From Thysanoteuthis rhombus (taxonomy: Eukaryota; Mollusca; Cephalopoda; Oegopsida; Thysanoteuthidae), in contig OY735224.1 of NCBI GenBank assembly GCA_963457665.1, positions 51,556,429-51,620,428 of the forward strand: DNA of 64,000 nt, given 5' to 3'. The translations under genes were made by a program, and so were the position numbers. A model generated the notes under the pieces. It saw only the letters and a program-made list of their open reading frames with translations, had not been told where the DNA came from and did no database searches. This document shows positions 41,873 through 52,219 of the stretch, in pieces. The first letter of the stretch is position 1, and every line of letters starts with the position of its first letter.

Positions 41873-42140
41873 TATGAAATGACAGTAATTACGAAGACAA
41901 CACCTTTGGCTTCCAAGAAATCATTCAAATTTGGCAGATCCTCATTGGGGACTATTTTAAAAACTTCCTAGTGAAACGAGTCGATCCCTAGTGGAGCAAT
42001 TATGTTTGGCGAACAAGAAATGATGGAAACAGAGTAAAAGCTCCGTGGTACGACAAGAGCACATTCTGATAAGGGATTAATAAGTACAGAATGGTTCGAT
42101 TCAGAGAAAAAGGTTGTTTAATTTGGGCAGACGGATTGTG
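41873..42140. other. Unassigned spacer
   Basis: No gene or repeat recognised. Confidence 0.4.
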
Positions 42141-42522
42141 AACAGGTCTGGTTAGTTGCTAAATAGAAACTGTCACGTGACCAACGTCTTTTGGCAGCAT
42201 GCTGTGTTTGGAGTAATGAATCAAAAATATGGAGTTAGGGACGAACAATGAATAAGTTACTTTTCTCACCTTTGGTTGGATCACTGTAAGTGGGACTTAG
42301 AGAACGATACAAAAAAATTCAAACCAACGGAACAATCTAGCATAAACTTGCATTGTAAATTGACCACCCCCACTAAAAACTTATGGAGGGGTAAAAAAAG
42401 AGGAGTCATTGTTTAAATTTCCATCCCTATAACTTCATTGGTGCAGCATACATACATGGTCAGCTACACCAACTTGAAAACTGAAGAAACCTATTTTGAA
42501 AGTGTGGGTTCATGGTTTCTAA
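42141..42522 (+). mobile_element. Family A dispersed repeat (copy A8)
   Basis: AACAGGTCTGGTTAGTTGCT, AGAAACTGTCACGTGACC, TTTTGGCAGCATGCTGTG, AATCTAGCATAAACTTGC, GAAAACTGAAGAAACC and TGGGTTCATGGTTTCTAA. Both ends are present. Confidence 0.88.
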
Positions 42523-42559
42523 TGAGTGAAAAAGAGGGAAAATGGAAAGAGAGATAGAG

Positions 42560-42808
42560 TGGGAAAAATAATAGGAAGGAAGGAGAGAGAAAGAAAGGAA
42601 GGAAAGAAGGAGAGAGAAAGGAAGGAAGGAAAGAAGGAGAGAGAAAGGAAGGAAGGAAAGAAGGAGAGAGAAAGGAAGGAAGGAAAGAAGGAGAGAGAAA
42701 GGAAGGAAGGAAAGAAGGAGAGAGAAAGGAAGGAAGGAAGGAAGGAGAGAGAAAGGAAGGAAGGAAGGGAGGAGAGAGAAAGGAAGGAAGGAAGGAAAGA
42801 AGGAAGGA
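42560..42808 (+). repeat. 28-bp GGAA-rich minisatellite
   Basis: Units of GGAAGGAAGGAAAGAAGGAG then AGAGAAA (27-28 bp) repeated about nine times, ending in plain GGAA. The 123-codon RERKEGKKE open frame (42526-42897) is a product of the repeat, not a gene. Confidence 0.95.
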
Positions 42809-42811
42809 GAA

Positions 42812-43111
42812 TTGGTCTGGCTGGCTATGTATTTATCATGTGTACATTCCTACTCCACATAAATGAATCACTACAGCCCACTCGTGTACCAGAATGAATA
42901 ATCTAAATTATAATCAGAAAAAAAAAAAACAAAAAAACTTTCATCTAAAATATTCTAAGAAAACACCAAAAAAATAATACTTGTGCTGTTTTTTTTTATA
43001 ATTTTTTTTTTACTCCTAGATAATCAGTTCTGGTACATGCACAGGCTACGGTGATTCATTTATGTAGGGTAGGAAAGTGCACATGATAAATACATACATA
43101 GCCAGCCAGAC
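42812..43111. mobile_element. Fold-back of family D ends nested in family A (D10)
   Basis: Inverted arms at about 42812-42906 and 43018-43111: TTGGTCTGGCTGGCTATGTA, TCATGTGTACATTCC, CATAAATGAATCACTACAGC and GTACCAGAATGAATAATC on the left, with their reverse complements on the right. The ~110-bp centre is A- and T-rich with one degenerate array-like unit. The outer ~25 bp of each arm is family A tail (CATAGCCAGCCAGACCAA). Confidence 0.88.
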
Positions 43112-43157
43112 CAACTGAAAAAACTTACTTTGGCTGTTTTGCTTGATGATTTCTGAT
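43090..43157 (+). repeat. Family A 3' tail
   Basis: CATACATAGCCAGCCAGACC, AACTTACTTTGGCTG and TGATGATTTCTGATA. The inner part overlaps the fold-back arm. Confidence 0.7.
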
Positions 43158-43289
43158 ATGTCAGGAATTTACTTTGTATATATTCTCTTGATGGAAGCCG
43201 TCTGGTAGTATCTAGTGGCCGACTTGATTTAAAGCACTAGTGAACATATTATAGTACCTACTAAAAATAGTAATGATTTAGTCAGTCTG

Positions 43290-43745
43290 GATTACTTTTA
43301 AGACGAAGTGTATACAACCAATGCATCCTCCTGATAGTCACCTGCGGAGATGGGACTTGGAACTTAACCAGAAAATTGACCCTCAAACTGAGAACCATGC
43401 AACGTGCACAAGAGAGAATCATGCTCAACCCCACATAGCGAGATCATAAGACAGCACAGTATATTAAGAGAAAAAAACATAAGTCAGGGATATCATAGAA
43501 TCAATTAGAAAACTCAGATGGCAATGGGCTGGTCACATTACAAGAATGGCAGGCAACCATTGGATATCATGATTCACAACAAGATCATATGCGAAGCTGT
43601 TGCCGGCAAAATATAAAATGGCATGACAAACTAGACAAGTTCAGAAAGTATTAGCTCTGCGAGGCCCATGATAAAGAGGCCTGGTGAATCCTGGGGAAGG
43701 TCAATGTCCAATGACTGACTCTAAAGGGATGATGATGATGATGAT
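43290..43745 (+). mobile_element. RTE-clade LINE 3' fragment with (GAT)n tail (R6)
   Basis: The translation in mixed frames shows VYNQCILLIVTCGDGTWNLT (decayed YGAETW), RTMQRAQERIMLNPT, LRWQWAGHITRMAG and WHDKLDKFRKY. It ends with AATGTCCAATGACTGACTC and (GAT)n to 43745. Several in-frame stops. Confidence 0.88.
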
Positions 43746-44159
43746 AACTTGTAGCCTTTTGTCCATTTGTGAAGGATGATTGAATGATTGAGACCAGAGC
43801 CAAAATGAAATAAAGGAGAAAAGAAGCCAAATTGGAGAATAAATGCCTATCATCTGCCTGTAAATTACTGGATCATGAAAAGAGAAATGAGTAGCAATCT
43901 ATACAAAGGGCTCCCTCACAAGGCACATAATATCCTAATTTCTTGAAATGAGAAAAAAAAAGGAGAAAACGTTATTCCCTTATAATGCATTCTTCAATAA
44001 AATACAATATTCTTTCGATCCGAAAGGAGGCTCGAAAGACGTGTTGTGGGAAAAGTGAGGCAAATATCTAAGGTTGCACTCTGGAGAATCGACTGAGGAG
44101 GATAACTAATTTCTTTCAAATTTGGTATATAATGCCTTTCGTGACGGAGCCCGTCATAT
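43746..44159. other. Unassigned sequence
   Basis: No gene or recognised repeat. Confidence 0.4.
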
Positions 44160-44575
44160 GTACTGTGGTGCCTCTCTTAACCAGGACAATCTGATTCCCA
44201 AAACGTCTCGCTAGATGAAAATTTGTTGTGCGGATAATTAAAAAGGATAGCAGTAATTTGTTCCAAATAAAAATATTGGGTCCCTAAAGCCTCAATAATA
44301 ACCTTGTAAATAATGTACCAACTACTTTCAAGGCAATGTATGAATACAAATAAACATGTAAATAATCTAATTCACTAAATGTCCATCTGAAGATAACTTC
44401 CTAGATGCTAGATATAAATTTAGATAATTATAAATGAAATCTAGATTATTCTGGATAATTTAATAAAATTTCGTACTTCTTCCTTCATCTTGCTAACTGA
44501 AAATATTTCACTACAGGATTTTCAGTCAAGCAATTGGGACCGGTCACAAAGTGAGATTTCGTTATAGATAATACT
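44160..44575 (+). mobile_element. Family G Tigger/pogo-like MITE (copy 2)
   Basis: Start TACTGTGGTGCCTCTCTTAA, then ACGTCTCGCTAGATGAAAAT, AACATGTAAATAATCTAATTC, ACTAAATGTCCATC, AGATGCTAGATATAAATTTAG and AAGTGAGATTTCGTTATAGA. Same order as 19139-19530. Confidence 0.72.
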
Positions 44576-44639
44576 CCGCTGTCAGATGCACGACTTTATC
44601 ATACAACTAGCTCCGTCTGTCTGTCTGTCCGTCACTGTT

Positions 44640-45000
44640 CATTCCCCACCCTTTAAACATAGGCACAGCTCATGCAAATTTGATATGCATACTTAGTGGA
44701 CATAGGAGAAGGTCTCAGACGATTTAGGTTTTCAAGAAAGAAATGTTTTCAAGGGTTTTAGACCGGGTTTCTAACTACAAGTAATTACAATGCTAGACTG
44801 AACCCTTCTTCTCTGTTCATGGGTGTAGCTCAACCAGATTTGGTGGGCATAGTTAGTGGACCAAGGGGAAGAACTTGGACTATTTGATTTTATAAAAAAT
44901 GATTTTTTTTCAAGGGTTTTATTTACAGTGTAACTATAATGCTGAACTAAATCCTTTCTCTCTGTTCTGTATACATACACTTACAAGTTGGAAACCATCT
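44640..45000 (+). repeat. ~165-bp imperfect tandem duplication
   Basis: Two units share CTGTTCAT, AGCTCA.GCAAATTTG.T.TGCATA then CTTAGTGGAC, AGGTTTT..AAGAAA, TTTTCAAGGGTTTTA and GTAA.TACAATGCT..ACT. Starts at about 44650 and 44815. The antisense 69-codon frame (44771-44980) is within it. Confidence 0.65.
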
Positions 45001-45084
45001 GAGAGAGAAAGGTTTTAAGTACTGCATTATGAAAGGGAAAATGAGATATCCTTAATGTATAAAATAATCACATCTATTAAAAGA

Positions 45085-45275
45085 CCATCTATTCCAATCA
45101 ATTTTTTTTTTACCAGCTACTAATGATGACATGATAGAATGTCTACATTTTTTGAAAAATGACAAAAAATACCACTTACATTTTTAAAAAAAATGTTATT
45201 CACAGAATATTTCTATGCTGCAAAATTTTACCAATATGAGAATCAATTAACTCAAAGAAATACTACTTGCTCTTC
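45085..45275 (+). mobile_element. Family BC 3' part, decayed
   Basis: ACCAGCTACTAATGATGACATG, CACAGAATATTTCTATGCTGC, CCAATATGAGAATCAATTAAC, TCAAAGAAATACTACTTGCTC. Confidence 0.7.
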
Positions 45276-45494
45276 TTGAAGCATTAGAAATATAATCCTA
45301 GTATTCCAAGGCTTTTGAAGAGTATCATATAATCTATAATGGTTATTTTCAGGAAAAAAAAGATAGTTTTGTATTGGGCTGAAAATATATTTCATTGAAT
45401 TTCGATCAATTAAAGGACAGTTTATTGATGAAAAAAAGTCACGTAAAACAGACACAACTACCTCTCACTCGACCAACTTTCAATACTCTCTTCC
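45276..45494. other. Unassigned spacer
   Basis: No recognised element. Confidence 0.4.
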
Positions 45495-45960
45495 TGATCG
45501 GCTTTACGAATCACCGTGGTTCCATAAATGGGCCGACATCATTCAGCTAAGTGGGCTACGGATTCTTCTCTCTTTGCTGGTGTGGTTGTCTCCAGGTACT
45601 CCTAATTACATTTTGGGGGTGGGGGGTTACAACCTTGAAAATTTGCACGAGTACACCACTAAGTACCATCTAAACAAGTTTTCTTTGTTGTTTCAAAAAA
45701 AAAAAAAAAAAAAGAAAAAAAAAGGGGAGGTTCTGCTGTCTCTATGGTCGTTCCAGAGCACCATTAACCATAGAGACAGCAAAAAAAAAGTGTTTTTTTT
45801 AGATGGTGCCTACTGTTGTACGAATGCAGATTTTCAAAGTTGTTGTCCTCAAAATGTGGCCAGGAGCATTCGGAGACTCACATACACATAGATGACAGAA
45901 GTGAGAAGAATCTCTAGTCCATTTGGCTCGGCAATTCGTAGATCTAGCGATTTGATAAAA
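45495..45960. mobile_element. Head-to-head family D palindrome (D11)
   Basis: A sense left part (45505-45750: GGGCTACGGATTCTTCTCTC, GTACTCCTAATTACATTTTGG, TTGCACGAGTACACCACTAAG, CTGTCTCTATGGTCGTTCC) meets an antisense copy of the same part (45765-45955: ACCATAGAGACAGC, AGATGGTGCCTACTG, CTCAAAATGTGGCCAGGAGC, GAGAAGAATCTCTAGTCC). Both halves carry the marker CTGTCTCTATGG. The 105-codon frame 45574-45891 crosses the palindrome and is not a gene. Confidence 0.88.
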
Positions 45961-47138
45961 AAAATATTAGTCAAAAATGAATAATAATAGTTAATACTTA
46001 TTGGGATATTTTACTATAAGTAAGTTACTCTTATTATAATTTAAAAAAAATCTCTGTGTGTGAGTGCGAGTGTATACACAACTCACTCGACAATTGGCCA
46101 TTGTACGAAGACGATATTCACCAGATATGTTGGGGCATGCACTCGACATTGCATTGTCAAGTTTGAAGCAATTTGGAATTCCAGTTCACCATGAATATAT
46201 GGGAGGTGCTCGAATTACAATAAACATTCATCTTAAAATGGATTCATTTTTTCCCGTCACCAGCGTGGTTTTATAGATCTGAAATCTTTGAGAGAAAGAG
46301 AGGGAATACATTTTTGTTTCAGCTGAATTTTCTCTGCAGAGCAAGATGGATTTAGAAAAATGGTTTAGATGACATAACAGCGTTTTATAAGAAAAACTCC
46401 GTTTTGATTGTTATTACTATTAGCAGAGATATTTCTGATTTGATTGTTGCCAGCTAATGACATCATTCCACACATGTACCTTTCAAACGACCATGCCCTA
46501 GTAGGTTGAATGTCATGAAAATGTTGGCTCTTTGGCTACGAGACACAGTCGAACAAAGGAGAGAAATAAAAAAAAAAAATAGCATTTGCATATCAGATAA
46601 CCAGGTACGAGACATCTGTATGTCAGTGACGACTATCGTCAGGTGGAAACAAAAGCGAAGTAAAAAAAATGAATAGATAAACTAACGGAACTTCTTGAGG
46701 TGAAAATAACGAGAAAAAAACATATTGCCATTCGAAACGTCTGACATCATGACAGATTCTTTTATTAAAAAGCTTTGGGAAGTTATTCCTTGGATTTTCT
46801 CGGAAGCATGGAAATCCGGAATCTCGAAACCAAACCGCACTGACATTCCATAACATGCTTTTCTGCGATTGGTTGATCGCCAATGATTGTAGTTGGCAGG
46901 TGTCAATAATTTGACGAGAGAGCGTTTTTCATTGTGGATTTGTTTATTCTCTAACTGTCAAGGTTCCGAAGATACTGCGTTACTTTTGTGTAAGTCTAAG
47001 TTTTTACCAAGAAGTTCGGCTAAGGTCGGCTTTCCAAAGTCAGTTAAAAGCATACGTGAAAAACGCTGTGGACGGTGAATTCTAATAATAAATTTCATTG
47101 TTGGCTAGCTAAAACCAACTCTATTGAGCAATTTCCAG

Positions 47139-47141
<3 letters not shown>
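45961..47141. other. Unassigned ~1.2 kb; one doubtful 70-codon frame
   Basis: The frame at 46064-46276 contains RRRYSPDMLGHALDIALSSL followed by KQFGIP. This loosely recalls the pipsqueak-type helix-turn-helix (YS..ML..AL...KYGIP) of Tigger/Jerky-like proteins, but it is shorter by several residues and has no downstream support. Antisense frames at 46623-46906 (86 and 74 codons) overlap in two frames and have no motif. I leave all uncalled. Confidence 0.3.

Positions 47142-47190
<49 letters not shown>
47142..47190. repeat. (TA)n microsatellite
   Basis: About 24 TA dinucleotides without interruption. Confidence 0.95.
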
Positions 47191-47191
<1 letters not shown>

Positions 47192-47914
47192 TAAAAATAT
47201 ACAGAATTAAATCATAAAGCCATCCCAGTCCACTTCCCGTAGAACTACACTTTTGCACACCTGGACACAATTTTGCCTCAGAAGCTAGCTTCACAATCAA
47301 TAAAAATATTGAAAATAAAAATAAAATATTCTTACTGACATAACTAAAATTCAAGAGAGACATGAAGATATGTGGATCAACAAACTCAAAACTCTCTCCC
47401 CTAATGGACTTATCACAAAACTCAACAAGCCCAACCACACAGATCTTTAAATCATAATTCTCCCACAAACAACAACCTCAAATCCACATCTACCCCCTCT
47501 GAAATACATCTAATATTGGAAACTTCAAAGTCACTCAGACCCATAACAACTAACACCTTGGTAAGGCATCCCACTTGTACAAATCAGAGCCAACATATTT
47601 TTGATGACCTGTAAGGTTAATACATATAAAGTTCCTTCACCTCCATCAAAACTATCCCTAACTTACCAAAGCACTTCCCTCCTACCCTGACTCCTCATGT
47701 CCTCTCCAAGACCTACTACTGCTGCTAATACCGCAGACTTCATCACAGACTGAACTAAGTCCTACATAACAGGATGATCCCAGCTGATGGGATACCATTT
47801 TTTGCTCACAGAGCTTCAGATGGTGGACTTATGTTCCACAGAAAACTTATAACCTCTAAAAGTATGAGCACACACACACATACACACACAGTACACACTA
47901 CTGAAGATGGGATT
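47191..47914. other. Unassigned ~720 bp
   Basis: C-rich on this strand (CACTTCCCTCCTACCCTGAC). (CA)n-like tract at 47872-47898. I could not read a transposon motif on the minus strand despite its position 3' of the RTE fragment. The 115-codon antisense frame 47121-47468 begins in unique DNA and ends in the (TA)n. Confidence 0.4.
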
Positions 47915-48400
47915 TACCTCCCTAAACATGTTGTGAGCCGCAATGTCCATTGGTTGTCTTTCATTCTGGCAACATAGCCTGCCCATTGCCATTTAAGTTT
48001 TCTAACAGTTTCTATGATGTCTCAGACTCCTGTTTTCTTCCTGACATACTGTGCTGTCTTGTGATCTCTCCATGTAAGGTTTAGCATGAATCTCTCATAC
48101 ACGCGTTGCATGCTTCTCAACTTGCAAGTCTGTCTCTTGGTTAGGTTCCATGTTTCAGTTCCATAAGTGACTATCGGGAGAATGCATTGGTTGTATACTC
48201 TTCTTTTCAGGATTATTGGGATCATCTGGTTTTTGAAGGTTGAGCTTGCTCTGCCGAAGGCTTGCCATCCCAAAGTGATTCTTCACTTGATTTCTTCCTC
48301 TTTTGAGGGTCTCATGGAGATTTGCTGTCCTAGGTAGATGTAGTGGTCTACCTTGGTGAGTTTTGCATCTTCTATCTTGACAGTTATGTTCTTATTCTCA
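47915..48400 (-). mobile_element. RTE-clade LINE 3' fragment, longest (R7)
   Basis: The minus-strand frame 48022-48273 reads MGWQAFGRASSTFKNQMIPI, ILKRRVYNQCILPIVTYGTE, TWNLTKRQTCKLRSMQRVYE and MLNLTWRDHKTAQYVRKKTG. Upstream, in other frames, are pieces of KIEDAKLTKVDHYIYLGQQI, the connection region after the RT palm. It is broken by shifts and 3' truncated near KLKWQWAGYVAR. The family matches RTE/BovB-type elements, where this block follows the FADD motif. Confidence 0.93.
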
Positions 48401-48429
48401 ATATGATAGTTGCACATGATTTTTATTTT

Positions 48430-48920
48430 ACTGAAGTTCCCTCTCACAAAAACCATCAAAAAAATTTTCTCTTACTTAAAAACATTCCCTTAGGTCCATT
48501 GAGTATGCATACAAAATTTGGTTTGACCTGCACCAATATTCAAGGGGATGGCACAGTGATAAAACAGAGCCAATTTTTTTGTCATATTGATTGTTGTAAA
48601 TAGAGCCCCTGTCTAAAATTCCCAAAAGCATTTCACTCAAAAACATTCCCCCAAGTCCATCTAGTATGCATGCCAAATTTGTTCGAGCCACCAGTGTTTA
48701 AGGAAGGGAGGACAGCAACAAACAGAGCCGGTTGGTTTATGTAATAGAAGATAAACATGAATAAAAGCATTAGAAGATTTTCGTCAAAACTTTTTACTTT
48801 AAAATATTCCCCTAAGTCCATCTAGTATGCATGCCAACTTTGGTTGTGCCATGCTGATGTTTAAGGGGCGGGGCACAGAGACAATCAGAGCCAGTTGTTT
48901 TACATAACGGAAAGATTGCC
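48430..48920 (+). repeat. 161-bp tandem repeat P, three units
   Basis: The phrase CATTCCC.TA.GTCCAT.TAGTATGCAT recurs at 48483, 48644 and 48805: two exact intervals of 161 bp. Units also share ACA.AGAGCC.GTT and GTTTAAGG.G.GG. Short antisense frames (48476-48691 and 48633-48821) are repeat sequence. No similarity to other families in the window. Confidence 0.9.
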
Positions 48921-48946
48921 AGCTTACAGAATGAATAGACAGATAT

Positions 48947-49178
48947 AAAACAGGCATGGTTAGTCACTCAATGGAAACTGTCATGCAACTAATGTCTCCA
49001 ACTGCATGTGGTATTGGGGGTGATCAATTAAAAAATTGGAAATGATGGGGTGATCAATGAATAAGTCACTCCTCTGGTATTTTGTTGGTCAGTGATGATT
49101 GAAAAAAAATGTCTGAATTAAAAAAAAACAAAAAAACAAGTGGATGCAAACTAGGGGACCAATTCAGCATATACTTGA
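48947..49178 (+). mobile_element. Family A dispersed repeat (copy A9), cut by mariner remnant
   Basis: AACAGGCATGGTTAGTCACT, ATGGAAACTGTCATGC, GGGGGTGATCAATTAAAAAA, GGGTGATCAATGAATAAGTC, GACCAATTCAGCATATACTTG; then mariner sequence begins. Confidence 0.82.
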
Positions 49179-49660
49179 TCTGGAAGCATAGAATTCTGGG
49201 GTCCTGGATTCAATGAATTCTTCGAAGGTGTTCCGAGCTGCTGCCAGGTTATTGAAGACCTTCCTTTGCAGGAGGTGATCGAAATACTTGAAAAAGTGGT
49301 TGACGGTCAGAGAGTGATCTGGTAATTAAGCCGGGTGAGGAAGCCTAGATAGTTCAATTTCTGCAAGGCCATTCTTGCTTCTTTACTTTTCCAATTTGGT
49401 GCAAATGGTCAACGTTTAGTTCCTCTGCAATGTCTTGAGTTGTTCTCCTTGGATCCGTCTCAATAATGGCCTTTGATCGGATGTCATCAATCACAGTGGA
49501 ACATTAACATCTTCAAGGCTCTCATCTGCGTTTTGAAAATTCTGGAACCAATGTTAACGTTGACGATCCCTTGGCCAAATACTTGGTTGATATTGTGAAT
49601 GGTTTCCAACCCTTACGTCCAATTTTGAACACATACAACAATATTGCTCAGATTTGCTTT
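49179..49660 (-). mobile_element. Internally deleted mariner (cecropia/Hsmar1-like)
   Basis: Minus strand. N-terminus at 49655-49600: AILLYVFKIGRK. It is followed by ETIHNINQVFGQGIVN, the NADESLEDVN block, then KAIIETDPRRTTQDIAEELN and DHLHQIGKVKK of the paired helix-turn-helix domain. The catalytic centre is missing: the next readable part is the C-terminus HFFKYFDHLLQ, KVFNNLAAARNTFEEFIESR and PEFYAS. At least three frameshifts are present. About 480 bp remain of a usual ~1.2-1.3 kb. No terminal repeats located. Confidence 0.9.
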
Positions 49661-50129
49661 TTTCCCCCCCGTCTTTGATTCGACAGCCTCAAATAAACCA
49701 GAATTAAAAGTGAAGAGAAAACGTCCGGCTTGAATAAATAGAGCAGAATTAACACTTTGAAATGGTATATTCCGTGGACATAGTCGAATAATAATTTCTT
49801 CCAAAATAAGCATCAAAGTTTGAAATAATAAAAATAAAGAAAAATCTGCAAATATTTTGCACCGACTGAATAGCATGAAATATGTTATCCTAACGGTATT
49901 ACTTTGGCCGCATTTTTAATTGATGCAACAGTTTTTCCTTTGACCTAAAGAGAATCCTACACAATAATCCCCAGGGTCAATTTTTGGGAGGTGATATGTG
50001 GCATGAGATCATGAATCAGGCTTTAAAAATAAAGATCTTTTCTCTGGAGGCTTATTACACATTCTTGCTTCATGACAACTTATAAACAGAAAGCACAAAA
50101 TTAATCTATTACAAAAAGGAGGCCATACG
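49661..50129. other. Unassigned sequence
   Basis: The 87-codon antisense frame at 49613-49876 overlaps the mariner start at its end and otherwise has no motif. Confidence 0.4.
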
Positions 50130-50270
50130 CTTCTAATTTGGGACGTGGGCCGAGGGCCGTACGTAATGCAATACTTGAACTAGACTATCGGTATTCAAAC
50201 CGTGTCCTGTGGAATCCCAGGTTTGAGCATGACCTTTCTAGGGGTCCCGCGATACAAAGCAACATTCTCG
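50130..50270 (-). repeat. Possible MITE end, GC-richer patch
   Basis: AACCGTGTCCTGTGGAATCC then CAGGTTTGAGCATGACC, TTTCTAGGGGTCCCGCGATAC resembles the 'CCGTGTTCCGCGGAACCCTAGG' wording of hAT-type MITEs known in several animals. Only one end was seen. The short frame 50138-50386 is unsupported. Confidence 0.35.
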
Positions 50271-50624
50271 TAATATACTTAATAATTCTCAATTACATAA
50301 CTGATTCTTTCACAGCTTTTTACATGCCTTTATTTCATCTCTTTAACACGAATGTTATTTTTTTATATAAGGAAAAAGAAAAATAACCATTTTGCCTTTT
50401 CAATTATAAACATCTTGGTTGTTACTTATGAGACAAGTACACTGTTCGGTCAGTAGTCGATTATATGTCTATATTTCCTCAATAAGCTTTGTTCTTACTT
50501 TTTCATTTGAGTGTGTATTTTCTATCTGGGTTTATACACATTTGGGTAATTCCATAAATAAGGCCAGAATACAATAGTCACATGTAAATATATACATTGG
50601 CACTTTATGTAGTGAAGGACTCTT
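50271..50624. other. Unassigned AT-rich sequence
   Basis: Nothing recognised. Confidence 0.4.
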
Positions 50625-51060
50625 ACAATGAAATTTCACATAATGAGAGGCCCTAATTACTAAAAGAAAAAATCTCTAAGCAAAATATATCCAATTAACG
50701 AGAAAAAAAAAAAAAAAAATGAAATTTCATAAAATTAACCAGATTCATCTAAATTTCATCTATAATTATCTAAATTTATATCTAGTATCTAGACGATTAT
50801 TTTCAGGCAGACAGACATTTGGTGAATTATAATAAGATTATTTATTAGTTTATTACATAATTAACGTGTTTATCTATATTCATACATTTTTTAAGAAAGT
50901 AATTATCACATTACAAATTATTTATGAGGTTATTATTAAGGCTTTAGAGATCCAACATTTCTATTTGGGTCGAATTACTGAAATCCCATAGGTTTAATTA
51001 TTCACTGGACAAATTTTCATTTAATGAGATGTTCTGTGGGAATTATTGAAAAGGGTTCCC
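50625..51060 (-). mobile_element. Family G Tigger/pogo-like MITE (copy 3)
   Basis: CTCTTACAATGAAATTTCAC, ATTATCTAAATTTATATCTAG, AGACAGACATTTGGTG, AATTATAATAAGATTATTTATT, TTATTATTAAGGC, CCCATAGGTTTAATTATTCAC and TTTTCATTTAATGAGATG. It is the reverse complement of 44160-44575 in order. Confidence 0.72.
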
Positions 51061-51529
51061 GAGTATTTTAAAGTTTGAAGACCACTGGAGTAGCCGAATA
51101 CTGCCAAGTTAAATAAAATAGTATTTACATAAAACCAGAAAGCACACAGAGAGCGGATACCTTTTCAACACTACAAAATGACTAAAACCTGAATGAAAAT
51201 TAGTATAGCTACGAAGAAGGGGAGGTAATCATGTTTAGGTTTTCCATAATTTGAACTATTGTTTACCACTTCCTATTATATGACGAAGTATCTCTCGATC
51301 GAAAATGAGTAACTGGATCCACCCCGAAATTTAATCGATTCTTCCTTAGCCCACGGAATGCCATTAGAATTCATTGAGAACTTTTGGAAACATCGTGTAG
51401 AGAAACATGAGCAAATATATGAAGAAAAAGAAATTCCTAGGTCAGCCTAAAAATTCATTCAATTCTCAAGTATGGTTGTTCGTAGAAAAAAAAAATTGTC
51501 CAGACTGAAACTTGGCTTTGCCAACTCAA
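51061..51529. other. Unassigned with family O patch
   Basis: 51305-51400 carries the family O phrase (CTGGATCCACCCCGAAATTT, GAATTCATTGAGAACTTTTGG, AACATCGTGTAGAG). No gene. Confidence 0.45.
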
Positions 51530-51670
51530 AAATAACTGTGTTAGTTTGACTGCCAAAAAGCTAAAAAACACCAAATTTAAAAAGAAAAATAGCCAAAAAA
51601 AAACCAACAAAAACGCTCAGAATGGTGAAAAAAAACACAAAAAAAACGGCCAAAATATTTCAACACTTTC
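51530..51670. repeat. GGCCAAA/GCCAAAAA-rich repeat (family J)
   Basis: GACTGCCAAAAAGC, AATAGCCAAAAAAAAACC and ACGGCCAAAATATTTC correspond to words at 150-250. Confidence 0.5.
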
Positions 51671-52219
51671 AGTTTTCATATATCTGCAGATAAAGACGGA
51701 GATTTAACACCCATGACTCAGCCTATGACCAATCCTTTCAGAAAAATGGATTAAAATTCTTTGAGAACTTTTAGAGATATTGTGTCGATAAACAGAGAGA
51801 CAAACGCAAATGAAGACAGATATCTTCCAAATTCGTTGGATCGAAAAAAAACAAACCCACTAGCAACCAAATTTCCCTCTAATTTTTTGTTATCAGTGAA
51901 CACGAAAATTTTCTGTTGCACAATTTCTTTTCCTATGACCGAAGTATGCGGGCACTTCTGAATTTGAAACAGTAGATATACATTTTTTTTCAATACAAAC
52001 TTAGTAAGTTATCTAATCTCTAGGGTACACATCAATTTCTTTTGTGTGTAGGCTGCAAAACACGAGAGTAAAAGCACAGCTTAGAAGGAATTATGCTGAC
52101 AATATCATTCCAGAGAAAATCTCTAAAAATAAAGTTTTAGATTCTTGAAACCAATGAAGTCCCACCAGTAGGAAAAGTGCTGATAACATGGTTCAAGATC
52201 TGGTACATAAATGAACTTT
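51671..52219. other. Unassigned, with family O fragment at 51725-51800
   Basis: GACCAATCCTTTCAGAAAAATGG, AATTCTTTGAGAACTTTTAG, AGATATTGTGTCGATAAACAG. Overlapping sense/antisense frames at 51751-51993 have no motif. Confidence 0.4.

Noticed and set aside
42526-42897. 123-codon charged (RERKEGKKE) frame
   Set aside because: Translation of the GGAA/GAGA minisatellite; no sequence outside the repeat shows coding character.
46064-46276. 70-codon frame with YSPDMLGHALDIA..KQFGIP, resembling a pipsqueak-type DNA-binding motif
   Set aside because: The match is short, lacks several residues of the motif and has no transposase or exon context. Mentioned only as a lead.
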